A stretch of 30,278 nucleotides of DNA from NCBI GenBank assembly GCA_008000375.1, contig SMOI01000019.1, positions 144,577 to 174,854 on the forward strand. Reading direction: 5' to 3'. This DNA comes from Poteriospumella lacustris. Taxonomy: Eukaryota > Sar > Chrysophyceae > Chromulinales > Dinobryaceae. This document shows, one piece after another, positions 1 to 13,600 of the stretch. Positions within the stretch are counted from its first letter, which is position 1. Each line of letters starts with the position of its first letter. A program made the translations under genes and the position numbers. The notes beneath the pieces were generated by a model. It saw only the letters and a program-made list of their open reading frames with translations. It did no database searches and was not told the origin of the DNA.

Positions 1-3000
1 CGATTAACCAACACGCTGCGAACAGACGACAAATCTTGCAATTGACGTTGAACGTAATCGGCACTTGTGGAAGCGTTGACAGAACCAGTGGTCAATGTGC
101 GGTAGCCATCATTGAAGGAAATAGTGAACGCGGAGGAAGTCGAGACACTGATCAAGTAAACAGGCGCCCAGTCATATGCAGGCATGGCCATGGAGTATGG
201 TCCATAACCAATAGCATTGTAAGCCGCAACACGAACAGAGTAAACGGCCCCAGAGGTCAGTCCATCAACGATGAAGAATCTGTGTTGTCTGACGAACTCA
301 GAGTTGGAAACAGTGCTGAATGCCGACGAGCGATCCCACTGAACAGAGTAACCAGTGATAGCGCTACCACCATCGTTAGTTGGTTCGTCCCACCACACCA
401 TGACTTGAGTGTCAGAAACGATGGCGGAGAAAACATTCAGAGGTGACGATGGGACAGACAGACGAGGAGTAGCAGCCACAGCCGTAAGAGCGAAATCGCT
501 TCTGAAGTATCCATTGCTCGCGCGGACGCGTGCGACATAAGCCGAACCAGAAACAAGTCCATCGACTTCAACATTTTGAGGAACGTTGGTAGTCACAGAC
601 TTACGAACGGACACCAATGCGTTGCTTCCCTTCAGCGTCGAGCCGGTAGCCACCGTGGTGTGCTTCTCACCAACCGACACCAACAAGGATTTGGATTGAG
701 GTTGAGTGAAAGTAACCGCCCACTTTCTTCCGTAATTGGTCGCATTTTGGGCAGTTTCCAAAGTCAAATCTTCCGAGGACACCGATACACCGTCGATAGT
801 CAACATGCTTTCAATGATGTACTCAACTTCAGCAGCTGACGAGTACACCGAAATGGGCATGGAAATTTCACCACCGTTCACAACGTAAAAGTATCCATTC
901 AGGTCAGTAGACGAAGCATTGACAGTGATAACTTGGACTGATTGTTCGGAAGCGACCCGAACTTGGCCCAAAGGCTTCTTCACAACTCCAATCGAACCAC
1001 TTGAGAACGAAGGATCAACTCCATTAGCCGCCGTCTGAACCTCAATCTGCGCATTTCCAGTCAAAGTGTTGCAACTTACTCCCAATGTTGGCAAATCTTG
1101 AACGTTATCCAAGAACGTCACCGACCATGACGATGTCGACTTCTGAACGGAAACGGTACCAACAGTGCTGAGCGATTCAAGCGCAGATTTCATCCGAAGA
1201 ACAGACGCGTCGAAAGGAATAGGGCTGGTGGAAACTCCATTGAACGACAAGCAGAAGCTACCAGATGTCGAAGTCTTCGAGACGATCGAGACCACTTGAA
1301 CTTCTCTGGCAGTGGGCATGTAGTCGTACTCCACATCATAGAAGAAGTTGCTGTAGCCAGCGGACTTCCAAGACGATGGGTGCTTCCACGCAAGACGCAT
1401 AGCGGAATCAGAAACAGCAGACCAAACCACTTCAGTCACCACGGTGGGAACTCCTGAGGGTTGGACAATAGCAGGCGTGCTGCCGGTGATAGCACCGTAG
1501 GCAAAGTTGGCACCGTTCCAAGCAGACACACGGACGTGGTAGTTGGCCGAGCCCAACAAATTCTCAGCAACAAATGACACAACTTCCTGTCCAGCAACAA
1601 CAGGCACGATAGTGTAGTTGTAGTACTGGCTTTGCATGATTGGGTAAATGCCACTGACAACTTCGTCGTAGTAAGTAGCAATCGTTCCACTCGCCTCCGT
1701 ACTGAAGACACGAGACACATCAGCGGCCAACATGGGGACGTTACCCAACTTCTCCACGAAAATGATCTGCAATTGGAATCCACTGGTGTTGCTGTTCATG
1801 CGCTTCACGACAACTTTACCCACCGAGGACAAGGCACTCAATGCAGCAGCGATCTTTTCACCAGAGGCCTCCACGTCAATGTAGGGGGTGCTTTCCGCGC
1901 CCATGGACAGAGAGAAGACACCCTGCAACACACCAGCATTGGCCTCAATTGTGATCGCTTGTTGCTCAAAACCAGCCATGGCTTCAACCACAGTGACGAC
2001 ATCGATAGAACCAAAGTTTCCAGCAAAGGTGCTCTTCGATGAAGCCGAGGAAATACTTGCATTGTATGAGCTCGTCAGCGAGCCGTCCACATTTGAGAGC
2101 TTCAACTCCGGGACATCGTAGTAAAGTCCACCGTTCCACCATTCCGAATCCAAGAAAGTGACCGACCAGCTGTAGCCGTGTTGATCAATGGCCTCGCTTC
2201 TGGTAACCACAACATCACCAACGGTAGGAATCTGCTCGAGGACGCTTTCCAACTCCGCTGCAGTTGCGGTCACACTGATGGGATCAGAGGCGTGATCAGC
2301 AAATTGCACGTAGAAGTAACCGGAGAGGCTGTAATCAGCGGCCTGGCTCGTAATGACCTGCACGTCGTATGGTGAATACAAGAGCGACAGAGTGGGAGTC
2401 TTAACATAGCCCAAATCATACGCTTCTGCGCCAACAACGTCCCACTCGATCTTGTACTGCGTAATAGGAACTCCACCATCATCCTTGGGGGCCAAGACAG
2501 TCACAGACAACTTATCTTCACTCACAGGAGACACCAACACCTTCTCAGGGGCAGAAGGAGAGGTTTGAGGAATAACGTAAGCAGGCAATGGTAGACCAGC
2601 ATCCACAGAGAATCCATACGAGTTGTACGAGAACACACGCACGTAGTACTTCTGACCCTTCTGGAGTTCAGAAATAGTATACGAGCAATGCATCAAAGTA
2701 CAGTTTTGATCGCTGCGAGGAATCTTGAAGTAGTAACCCAACGGAGAACCGTTAGAGCTGTCGAAAGTTGGAACAATATCCCATTCGATTTTGTACTTGA
2801 TCACACTGTCACCTCCATCGGACAGAGGGTATTTGAAGAACACAGTGATCGAATTCGCCGAAGCGTAAGTCAAGTACACATCCAATGGCTCAGAAGGCTT
2901 CTGAAGTGGAGGAGCAACCCACAAAGGAACAGACATCTGCGAGGCACCAGATCCCAGTTGGTTCACCGATCGCACTCTCACAGTGTACTCGACACCAGGT

Positions 3001-4690
3001 GCAAGATTCTCAATCAAGTAGTTGTATGTCGACGTCTCGGCTGATCTGACGATGGTTGCAGTATCGTAACCATGGGGCAGGGCAGAGTTGGTCAACACGG
3101 TGACATTCGACGTGATAACACCGAAAGAGTCAACAGTTCCCAAGAAGGAAGAATCAATGGACAACTGCTGATTGAAAGTGCCGGGGAAGTTTTGAGTGTA
3201 GGTAACTCTCCAGGTGTAGCCATTGCCTTCGACACCTTGGATGTACACTTGCACCTCACTGATGTCGGGCAACGATTCAAGAGCCACGCGCAGGTCATCC
3301 GCACTAATATCGTAAGGAAGATAATCAGTGGTGAAGCCGTTGAATGACAATCGGAAGGATCCAACCAAAGCAGAATTAGCCGAGACACGAATAAGATCAA
3401 CTTGCTGAACAGGAGTTCCAGTCCACCACTCGACCAGGAAGCTCTCAATGGCGGAACCACCCTCATTTTCTGGCAGAGTGAAAGTGACCTTCAGCGACGT
3501 GGAGGAATCAAGGACATTCACGTTTCCACCAGCAGGAACAGTGAAAACTTGAACAGCACCGTACGGGATAGCATGTGGCTTATCATAGGCGGAAATCGCG
3601 GAAGTTCCTTCCTGAGTGAAGGTCGCAGTTGCATACTCACCAACACCCATACTGTTAACACCAGCAACTTGGACGCGGTACACTCCACCAGGAGTAAGAC
3701 TGGTGATGTTATAACACTGGATACTACCCAAGGATTCGGGGAGACGATGACCACACAAAGCTTCGGACACACCAAGGACAGTCTCACCAACCAGTGATTC
3801 ATCGGCAGCACCGTACCATTGAACACTGAAAGAGGAGAGAGGCGACGCACGGTCATCAGGGAAGTTGATGTACGACCAATAAGTCATCAATGACGAATCA
3901 GAACCGGCGGCGCGTAAGACTTCAACATACTTAGGGGCATCAGGAACAGCCATAGGCTTGAGGAAGATAGCTTCCGAAGAAACACTGCTGTAGCCCTCAT
4001 CATTGGTCGCGAACACTCTGACGTAGAATCCTTCCTCGTTGGAGGAGTCCTGAACCAAATCGTTGATAATGTAGCTGAAGTAGCCTCTTGATCCAACTTG
4101 CATTGATACAGAATCATATCCTCCAGATCCAGACGAGTAAACAGTCAGAGGATTCGACGATCCAGACACGCTATCTGAAGCACCACAATACAAATCACTG
4201 TAGGTACCCGCAGAGACGGCAACACCGTTCGCGCAAACGAGCGCCTGATCCATGTTTCCAGTCGACACAAGTCCAGTTTTGTCAACAGTAATGCTACCAA
4301 TAGATCCCACCTTTGTTGCAAACGTGATCATGTACACTCTGGCAAAACCATCCGAAGAAGTGGCGATGTTCACTTGGTCAATATCAGGCAAGAATTCCAA
4401 AACATCTTCCAGTTCATCACTCGATACATCGTAGCGAATCGGGAAGGGGTATTGGAATCCACCAGGGGAAGAGATCATGAACGTTCCACCGACCACATTC
4501 TTGGAGATCTTCAAGGCTTGGACGTTGAGTGGTGCATTGGTGGCGGACTTGTCATACCATTGAACCGTATACGAAACAATCGAAGATCCACCATCATCTT
4601 GGGGCGCCGTGAAATTGCAGTACAATTGGTTCCAAGAGGCAATAGACAAAGCCACATTTTGCACAACCGTTGGCTTTCTACCAGTCGGCT
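1..4690 (-). other. C-terminal FN3 block in the window: seven FN3, four split by modules
   Basis: Intact FN3 domains lie at about 3630-3950, 2575-2920 and 165-460; the last has WWDEPTNDGGSAITGYSVQWD and YSVRVAAYNAIG. Split domains have first halves at 4510-4690, 3395-3530, 2400-2560 and 1290-1455. Their second halves lie at 3960-4110, 2920-3050, 1460-1640 and 460-590. One to three beta modules sit in each gap (cores near 4325, 3205, 2155, 1765, 1110 and 740). A further module begins at about 125 and runs off the edge. Confidence 0.7.
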
Positions 4691-7600
4691 TGATGACGAA
4701 AGGCGAACTCTTGATCGGGACGACACCAGAGAAGAGTCTGAAGCCGGGGACCACTTCTAATGACTGAGAAGCCGAAGACCATTGGAATTTGATGGCGGCT
4801 TCACCCGCGTCTTCTCTGTACTCGATCTTGATTTTGGCCAATTGGGTAGACACCAAGGGAACAGGAGTAGTTCCCATGAAAGTCGTTCTTCCAGTTGTCG
4901 CTGACGAGTGGTTGAAGGCATCGATAATGAGGAAATCGTCAACCCAAACACGCACACCATCATCGACATCAAAAGTAAACGTGTACACCTCAGAGAAGGC
5001 AGGCTGCAAGAATCCAGTCCAGCGCACAGAAACATAGTCCTTGGCATTCGCGATCAATGGCTGATCTTCACTCCAGTAGAAGTCAATGACGCTGTCAATT
5101 CTCTTCTCTTGGGGTTTACCAAGCAACCAACGATTGTTGTAGTACTCACCCAACAAACCGCCTCTGGTCGCCTTGAAAACCGAGAGGTTATACGAGCCCA
5201 AACGAGGCACATCGTACTCACCCTTGTAGAGACCGTCACCAAGGTAGGAAACGTTAACCTTAGTCTCCGTACTTCCAACCAAAGAAGCAGTGAAAGTCTC
5301 TCCGACCAAACCACTGACGGAAGTAACAATTCCTCCGGAAACATCAGTAGAAGCACAGAAATCAGAGTTCACTGAGATCAGCACATTTTCACCTTGCAAC
5401 AACTTTCCGTTCGCAAAAATGCGACTGGGAGCACTGGAGTACGAAACAAACGAAATAGTCCAGCGGTAAGATCCAACAGAGGAGGTCTCCGAACGTTCAA
5501 CATCGACCGAAAACACAGAAGATAAGCTTTCCAACTCAGCTTTCATCTCACTGGCCGAAACATTGTACGACAAGTAGTCAGTGGTCTCACCGTTCACAGT
5601 TAATGTGAAAGTACCGTTGATTTGAGTAGTTGAGCTTGTTTCAACAAGTTGCTGCAAGTACTCGTCACAAGCGGTAACCTTAACATACGCCGGAAGATTG
5701 AAACCATCTTGCAAGCTCGACGAATCGATCTCAAAACTTGGAAGGTCACCAAGCGCAGAATCGAAGGTAACAATGTATTGGTATCCCGATCTGTGATGGT
5801 TGTAAACAGCGACCCCAGACGCTTCGGAGTAACCGAGGTAAGGCGAAGACAAGGTAATTCGACTGAAAGAGCTGTTGATAGCTGCGACAGTGAAGACCGG
5901 ACCATCCGTGGCGTTCTTCAGTCTGATCCAATCACCAATTTTGAAGAACAACGCAGGATCATCTTGATTATCCAACGTGATAGTCACTGAACCCTTCGTA
6001 ACGCTCGCAGTGAATCCAGTGCTGTTGCGAACCGAGTTGGTGGTAACTTCAACAGAACCAACAGTTGGCAATGACTCCAAAGCGGCTTGCATCTCAGCGA
6101 TACCAGCTTGCGCAGGAACATCGACGACATGATTCAAGTACGAAATACTCAAATATCCTTGCAGATCCAACGCCGAAGCAGAGTCTTGGACGTATGTTTC
6201 AATGATTTGCTTTTCGCGTTGAGGTCCAATGAAAACACGGTTGCTCCAGCTATCACGGGATTCAATAATGAACGAAGTGGTTTCCAAGTAAATACCGGTA
6301 TGCAGACCATCCTTTCCAGGCACACCATATTGTTGAACGGCAGTCGTAAGACTTGCATCAATATCGTTCGCAATGATTTCAGCAACGAAGGGAACATAGC
6401 CTTCGGTAGTGCGGACAACAGAGGCGGTGGCAGTGGATGCCAAGACTTCAACAAGCGGCAAACGACCGTAGTTCTCGAGGTGGGCAATGGAGGAACCAGC
6501 AGTTGGGCGGAATTGCACCGTGTAAGTCGCTGTAGTCGATCCCAGTGTCGCCGTCACATCAACGGCACCAACCGAAGGCAACCCTTCCAACGCTGCCTTC
6601 ACAGTGCTTGCAGTGGACAGCCAAGTGAGCGAGCTCGTGGCAAATCCACGGAAAGACAGCTTGAATGCACAGTTGGCAGTAGAGCATGTCAAAGACACGG
6701 ACTGCTCTTCCTCTACGACCAGGTGGTTGACGTAGGGGAATGGCGTGGAGCTGGAATTTGTTGCGCTCACCAAAGAGCACTCGCCGTTCTGAACGGTGGC
6801 GATGGAGATGGGCATAAGACTTGAGGTGACCACAAGCTGAGGAATATCACAGGCTTCTTGGAACTTGACGACCCATGCGACGTTCTTATTATCTGATGTC
6901 TTCGAGTACTCCACAACAAACTTAGGGATACCAGGGATCTTCGACAACGCATCAGCGAACTTCTCACCATCAGCATCCCAAGCAATGGCCTCAGTCGATG
7001 GGCAAGGACGGGTAGAGATGCAATTTCCAGGGCTGACAGTGAAATAGCCAGTGCGATCAGAAACGGACGCCCAGGAAGTGGAGATATTTTGGACTTCTAA
7101 GTTAGTTCCAAGCAGAGTGGCAACTGTGTAAGTTCCCGACAACAGAGGAGTGAAGTTCACGCTATACTCGCCACCACAAGTGCTCTTGCACGCACAACAA
7201 GCTTCATCAGCCGACAATCCGAGAGACTCAGGGCCAATATAGTACTTGTTCGAGGAAGAACCACAACCACAAGCTTCATCACGGCACTCACCATTGATCG
7301 CCACAGGGTAAGAAGCATAGTCGACACATGTCCAACCACGAGAATCTTTCCAGTCAGCGGAAGCATCAGCAGAAGAATACGAAATTTCGCCTTCGACTGC
7401 GGACAAATCAGACGAGAAGTCCGCGGAAGCAACAAACGCATGAACCTTGTAAACATCCCGAGCTTGAGTGTGCAACTTGTTGTTTCCGTAGCTGTCCTTT
7501 GACTGGATCTTGAACGAAGACACCTCTCCGGTGGTTCCTTCACTTAAACCAGCACCATATGCAGTCGAGAAAGAAGCATCGGTCGTACTTGGTTCAACGA

Positions 7601-10600
7601 AGAAAAAGAAAGGAGATCCAGCGATGTGCTGAGATGCCTCTCCCGGAGTTTGAATATCAACGGAAACAACGACTGAATTACCAGTGATCTTGTTCGAGAA
7701 CACTTGCACGGCAGGGAGAGCCTGATTCATATCGTGGAAAGTAATAGCGAACTCACAAGATGTAGTATCACAGGTGCTAACCGCGACAGTAACATCCCCA
7801 ATGTTTGCTAGAACCTCCAACGCGGACTCAATACCACTCGCCGTAAGACCACTCAATGCAAGCTCTTCCGTAGCATACGACACGACTTCACCGTCAACAG
7901 TGGAAGTAACGGTCAGAGTGAAGTTACCACCCAAATTGCCTTGAGAGAAGATGTCAACAACCTGGACAGGATCAACTGCATTTGTCTGCACATTTAAGCG
8001 GTAGTAACCTCTGATGCTCGGTTGATAGCTGATCAAGTAGTTTCCAGTCGTGCAATTCGCAGTGCGGTACACAGCAACGGAACTGTAGTTCGCTCCTCGG
8101 TAAGGCTTGTTGAGAGTGATACGGGAACCATCGAAGCTTCCGTAATCAGAAACACGATACACTTGGCCGGCGATGGAGATGGTGTTGCCACGGTCAAGCA
8201 TAGACGCCGCCGAGGATGGAACATAAATATAGCGAGACCCATACAAAACAGTTGCGTTCGCCACAAAGGTCCAGCCCAAGTTCACTTGATCGTAAGTTAA
8301 ATGCTCCACACCAGTATGATTGTAGTCATTGATCTGCCGGACATCTTCACCGTACCCAGCCCAATCAGCAACACCGTAGATCGTGATGTTCCAATCTTGG
8401 TCACCGTAGTTGAACATATTGTTTCCTGTGCGATCACGAGATTGGATAACGAAGGAACAGTTCGACAGCGTCGTGCATTCGGTCAAACCACTTCCAGTTG
8501 CGGACGTAGTGTCAGCCTCAACAACACCAGGATAAATGGTCACTTCGAACGGGCTGTTGATGATGTGTCTCTTGTAGAACAGATTGTTTCCAGACAGAAC
8601 AGAGCCCGCTGGGACACCTGGTCCACTCCAAGTGATTTCGAACATTGCATGACCAGCTCCATGGGAATAGAAGATGGTGATGGGATACATCTCTCCAGCA
8701 ACCATGTCAAGGGAAAAGGTCTTCGTGGCAGTGTCCAATGGGAATCCATAGACATACGTACTGCCCGATACCGAAACCTTGGCGCCATAATTGGACTTCA
8801 CAGTGAAAGTGTACTTGCCAGATTGAGGAGCCGCCACGAAACCATCCCATTCAATACCGTAGTAGCTGTTGGGGAAGCTGTTGTTGAACACGTACTCATC
8901 AGGCAATGGGGATTTGCTTCCAAAGTTGAAAGACAAGGACGAATCCAAACGAGTTGAATCACAACCACATCCTTCCAAGGCGGGATCACAGTAGTCGACA
9001 GGGCCGAATCTCCAGATGGGCGAGAAGTCGTTGGGCGTCACACCATCACACCACAGCGGATCATGGAAGTTGTTTTCGAACAACGACGAATGAGCATTGT
9101 AGGTGGGTTGGGTGCGATCCGAGCGTCGGTAGTACGTACCAAGCAAACCACCGGGGGTAGTCAGTTGGACATCGATAGTGTAAGTACCGGAGACCGTAGG
9201 ATCGTAGTTGAACTCGTACACACCATCAGTAACGGTTGCCTTAACATCAGTGATAGGGATCGTCGACACAACATTCTCTTGGCAAGAGTCACTCTGTCCA
9301 ACCATTTTCACCGTCAACTGGCTGTTTTGGCGATGAGGGCCAATCAATTCGTTGCCGAATCGATCTCTCAACTGAACAGCGAAGTACGCATGAACTGCCT
9401 CGAAGTTGACATGGGAAATATTGTGGGTCGAAGATGCAGCATATTCCATGGCAGGAACAACTTGCACACCAGCCGTCAAATCTGTCGCAACATCTTGTCC
9501 TTGAATTCTGACGTTGATGTCGTACGTGCCAGCAACCGTGGGGGTGTATTGAATGGCGTACATTCCAGGCTGAGTCTCCACAATGAAGGTCTTGTCAACA
9601 ACTTGCACATCAGGGAAGAAGGTCGCTTCGACAGCGCTTTCAGCAACGACTGTGAACAACGGAATACCTTGACCTGTCGGGCTAGACACCGTGATGAACG
9701 TATTCATCAACGTCGAGTTGGGGCAAATTGCACCAGTTGAAGCTGCAGTGACATCCACCACGAATCTTCCCTCGAACAAATTGTTCAACTGAGTTTCCAG
9801 CATTTCCGGGATCAATGATCCATCAAAATACGTTGAGTAATTCAAGAACTGCATGGAGAAACCGGCGACATCGGTGGAGTTAACCAAGCGCTGGCACTGG
9901 AGTCTCTGCTTCGAGTTCATACCAATGTTGGCAACAACATCACGACCAACCAGAGCGATGCTCACATCAGACAAATACTCGTGGCTCTGAATGTCGTTAC
10001 CGGCATAACCGTGACGAGATTCCTGGACAACGATACGAGGAGTGATTTGGTTGTAATGCGTAGAGCGGTAGAAATCAAGACTACTGTCATCGACCTTCAG
10101 CAAGGCCTCGTTTCCGAGGGACGCGGGGCACCGACCGGATGCCACACCATCCACATTTCCGTTGCAGACGGTGTTGAACATCACTGTCCAAATGGAGTGG
10201 ATGTAGTTCGTCGACGAATAAACGGGCGTGACACCATCTGGCTTGAACGGAATTCCGTAGGTATCCTTGACAACGGTAACGTTACCGATGGAATACAAGG
10301 TAGAAAGCGCCGATTCCAAGTCATTCTCTCCAACATCAAATCCAACGGAAACAGACTCCTCACCATAAGCGCTGACGCTGAACGACCCCCAAACAGGGAA
10401 GATTCCACTGAATGCACCATCGACATTACTGGTGGATACGACAGCGGACACTGACGATGTAGTGATCGTGGACACTGGACCATGGTAATCATCGAAGCTG
10501 ACGAAGGAACCCGAAGAGGTGCGACAGAACAAACTGGAGGAACTCAGACCAGGGGCAGACACCGAAATCGATCCAACACCGAAGGCGGACGTCAACGAAG

Positions 10601-13600
10601 TCGCAACTGAAGACAATGTTGCAGTCGCCGTGTTGATCGAGGCCGACTTGCCATCCAGAGTCAAGGTGATGGTGGACAAAGTTGGAGGGCAAGTGATCAC
10701 TTGCACGGCTCGGCGGTAAGGTGCATCACCGTCAACAACTTTGCTGATGTGGTTCAATGCCGACGATGATTGCAACAAGGGCAAGGAACCAACAACATCA
10801 GGACCTTCAAAGCGAACGTACAAAGTTGTACCGTAGGTAACAACATCATTCAAGTTCGCAGAACCGGATGGATACAAGATGCTGAACGAGTCAAGCGTTC
10901 CAACACTGGTCAAAGCAGTCTTCATCGCACTCAATGTGGTGGTACCGACGACGATGGAGGAGGAAGTCGCTCCACGGAAGGTCAAGGTGAATGATCCACC
11001 AGTTGCAACACCAATGAAGATCTGTTGAACCTCGTTAGTGTAAGGAACGGGGGTGGCCTTGGTGTTCAGGTACTGAATAGAAGTCTGACGAGTGTCGCGA
11101 CTTTGGATGTAGACAGTCAATGGCTCACCAGCGACGCCACCAACTAAGCCATTGCCGGAAGCAATCGAAGCAGTGGGGTCAACAGGAGCATTTGAAACGA
11201 AAATGGTCGCCGGACTTCCCTGAATATCCCTTCCTTCAGAGCTGATGCGCACCGTATATGCACCGATGTGCCACAGCGTGAACGACGCAGGATAAACACC
11301 TTGAGACGCAGGGCGGTACAAGGTCATCGTGGGGTAGAAAGCATCAGAAGTATCAACTGGAGCAACCAAGGTCAACTTGCCAGATTCAGTTGACCACACA
11401 TCAAGCATCGTCAAAAACTCAACTGTCCAGGTCGTGTCCATCGTCGCACCATCGACATCCACCTCTTTTGACACAGTCACATTCAACTGATAGTCGAAAA
11501 GGCTCTCGAGGATGGCCTCCAATCCCGCACCAGAAACAGATGATGGGATAGCATCAGTGGTTCTGCCACCAAAGGACAAGCGGAAATGTCCAGACACACC
11601 ACTCGACACACCCGTAGCCTTGATGATATCAATAGCCGTTGACTTACGAACGTAATCACCAGTCTCGACTTGAGTAAATTCGATCAAGAAGTGGTCAGAC
11701 ATTCCGTCACCAAAACCTCCGAAATGAGTGGTGTTATCACCAATGCGGAGATTGCCAAATTGGTCTCGGGCTTCAATCGTGAAGTAGTTGGTAACACCAA
11801 CGACGGCTTGCTCCAAAGCGTTCGCACTGACGTCAGTGGTGGTACTCTGAGGTGCACTGAGGTCATTGTGAACAACCTTCAAAGTAGGCGCTTCGTGGGT
11901 ACAGAATGACGGCTCAACGTAAGGAACAACTCCGTTGTAGAAACGGGAGAACACGTGAGGAGCATACGCGGCAACGCAAGAACGAATGGTCTCCTTCATA
12001 GAGTCCGCACCAATCAACTTGACATCCACCGTGTAGTAATCAGCACGAGGAATCGTGTAACGAGCGATGTATGTACCATCGCTGTTGTCATCGATCGTGG
12101 CAGAGAAGACCACCGATGCATCCGTTTGCGAGGTGAAGGTCACCTCAAAGGCATCACCTCCAGTCATACGATTGTTTCCGAACGCATCCTTCGCTTGGAT
12201 AAACAGAGTACCATACTCACCCGCTGCAGCCTCCACGAGGTAATCCAGCTTAGACACAGCAGGACTTTCGATTTCGGAAGTGAGAGCAACGACCGGGCCG
12301 GGTTCCACAAACAGCGAGAACGGAGAGCACTTGTTCGATTCACCAAGGCCACAGAAGATGTCTTTACCACCCATCTGAACGTTGACGGAATACTGTCCCG
12401 ACTTCAATGGGATGTAGGACCCAGCGAACAGACCTTCTCCAACATACTTCAAGTCAGCGTAGTAAATAGTCTTTCCACTTTGAATCGTAACCTTCAACAA
12501 TTCATCAGGAATGAAGTCCTCATAGTTGACCGTTTGATTGTTGCCATCAGAATCCTTCGTTTGGATGAAGAAATTGGCCTCAATACCTGCCACAGCATGC
12601 GTCAAGCCTTCACCGAAAGCATCAGTGAAAGGATAGTCAGCACCACCAGGGATAACCGAGGTATCGAAGGGACTGCCAATAATATCCTTGCTGGTATACA
12701 AGACGGAAGAAGGAACAACTTGCTTGGCAAGCGATGTGGATGAGTACAACAACGACACCGAAGCAGATCCAGTCAATTCCACGTACTCCAACTTCAAATC
12801 ATAGAAAGTATCAGCCAACAAGTAGACGGTGGCGCGATATTCAGTGCAGCAAACAGCAGAGCCATTGATGAAGACACTGTGGTTCAAGTACATGACCACC
12901 GAATCATCAGCCGTGAGGTAGAAAGTGTAAAAATCCGACTTTGGCACAGCAAATTTACCCTCCCAACGGATGCTGACGTAGTTCGTTGAGTCAGGTGTCA
13001 CAGATCCAGTGGACCAATCGAACTGAATGACAGGATCAACGCGCTCAAGTGCCGGGCTACCATAGAAGAACTGATTGTCGTAATACGTTCCCAACAAACC
13101 ACCACTGGTAAGCTGAGAAACCTTAGTCAAGTACTTGCCAGGTTGATCAATGGTGTACAAGGCAGTGTAATCAGGCTTTCCGGTCTCCTTCTCGTAAACC
13201 GTCAATGTTGGCTTTGGACCCAACAAGGTCTGCGCGTTTCCGGCAACGATTTCCTCCACCGCAACTTGACTGTCAGAACCAAACAGGTATTCAGCACTGA
13301 CTCCCAAATTGGGAGCATTTCCGATCAAGTCTCTGAAGGTAATCAACCAAGAGAATTGGCCGTTGGGGAAACTGGTTCTCGACACTTCGACGTGACCAAC
13401 GGAAGGCATCGATGCAAGAGCATCAGCCATTTCCGTCTCACTGGCGTCGTAGTTGACGTACACATAATCAGCGCCGTTGGAAATCAAGATTTGACCATTC
13501 AAAGGGGTGGGAGAGCCACCAGTAGTGAACAGACGCTGAATTTCGTATTGGTAAGGAGATGCGACCATCATTCGAAGATTTCCGACCGTTTCAATGAATG

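Larger units (their letters stand above)
5170..8560 (-). other. Mixed block of filamin-like repeats and beta modules
   Basis: Filamin-like segments are recognisable by IQSRDRTGNN (about 8430), IQSKDSYGNN (about 7500), IESRDSWSN (about 6255) and GSPF joints. Beta modules sit between them or inside them, with cores near 7745 (CEFAITF), 6865 (VAWVVKF), 6510 (TYTVQF), 5770 (YQYIVTF) and 5460 (YRWTISF). Two small extra inserts and one Cys-rich motif are listed separately. The order suggests nested insertions, not simple tandem repetition. Confidence 0.55.

Noticed and set aside
4730-13107. PA14 domains as a sign of a bacterial toxin gene
   Set aside because: PA14 is widespread in eukaryotic adhesins and glycosidases. 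The surrounding FN3, filamin-like domains and introns show a eukaryotic surface protein, and no toxin domain is present.
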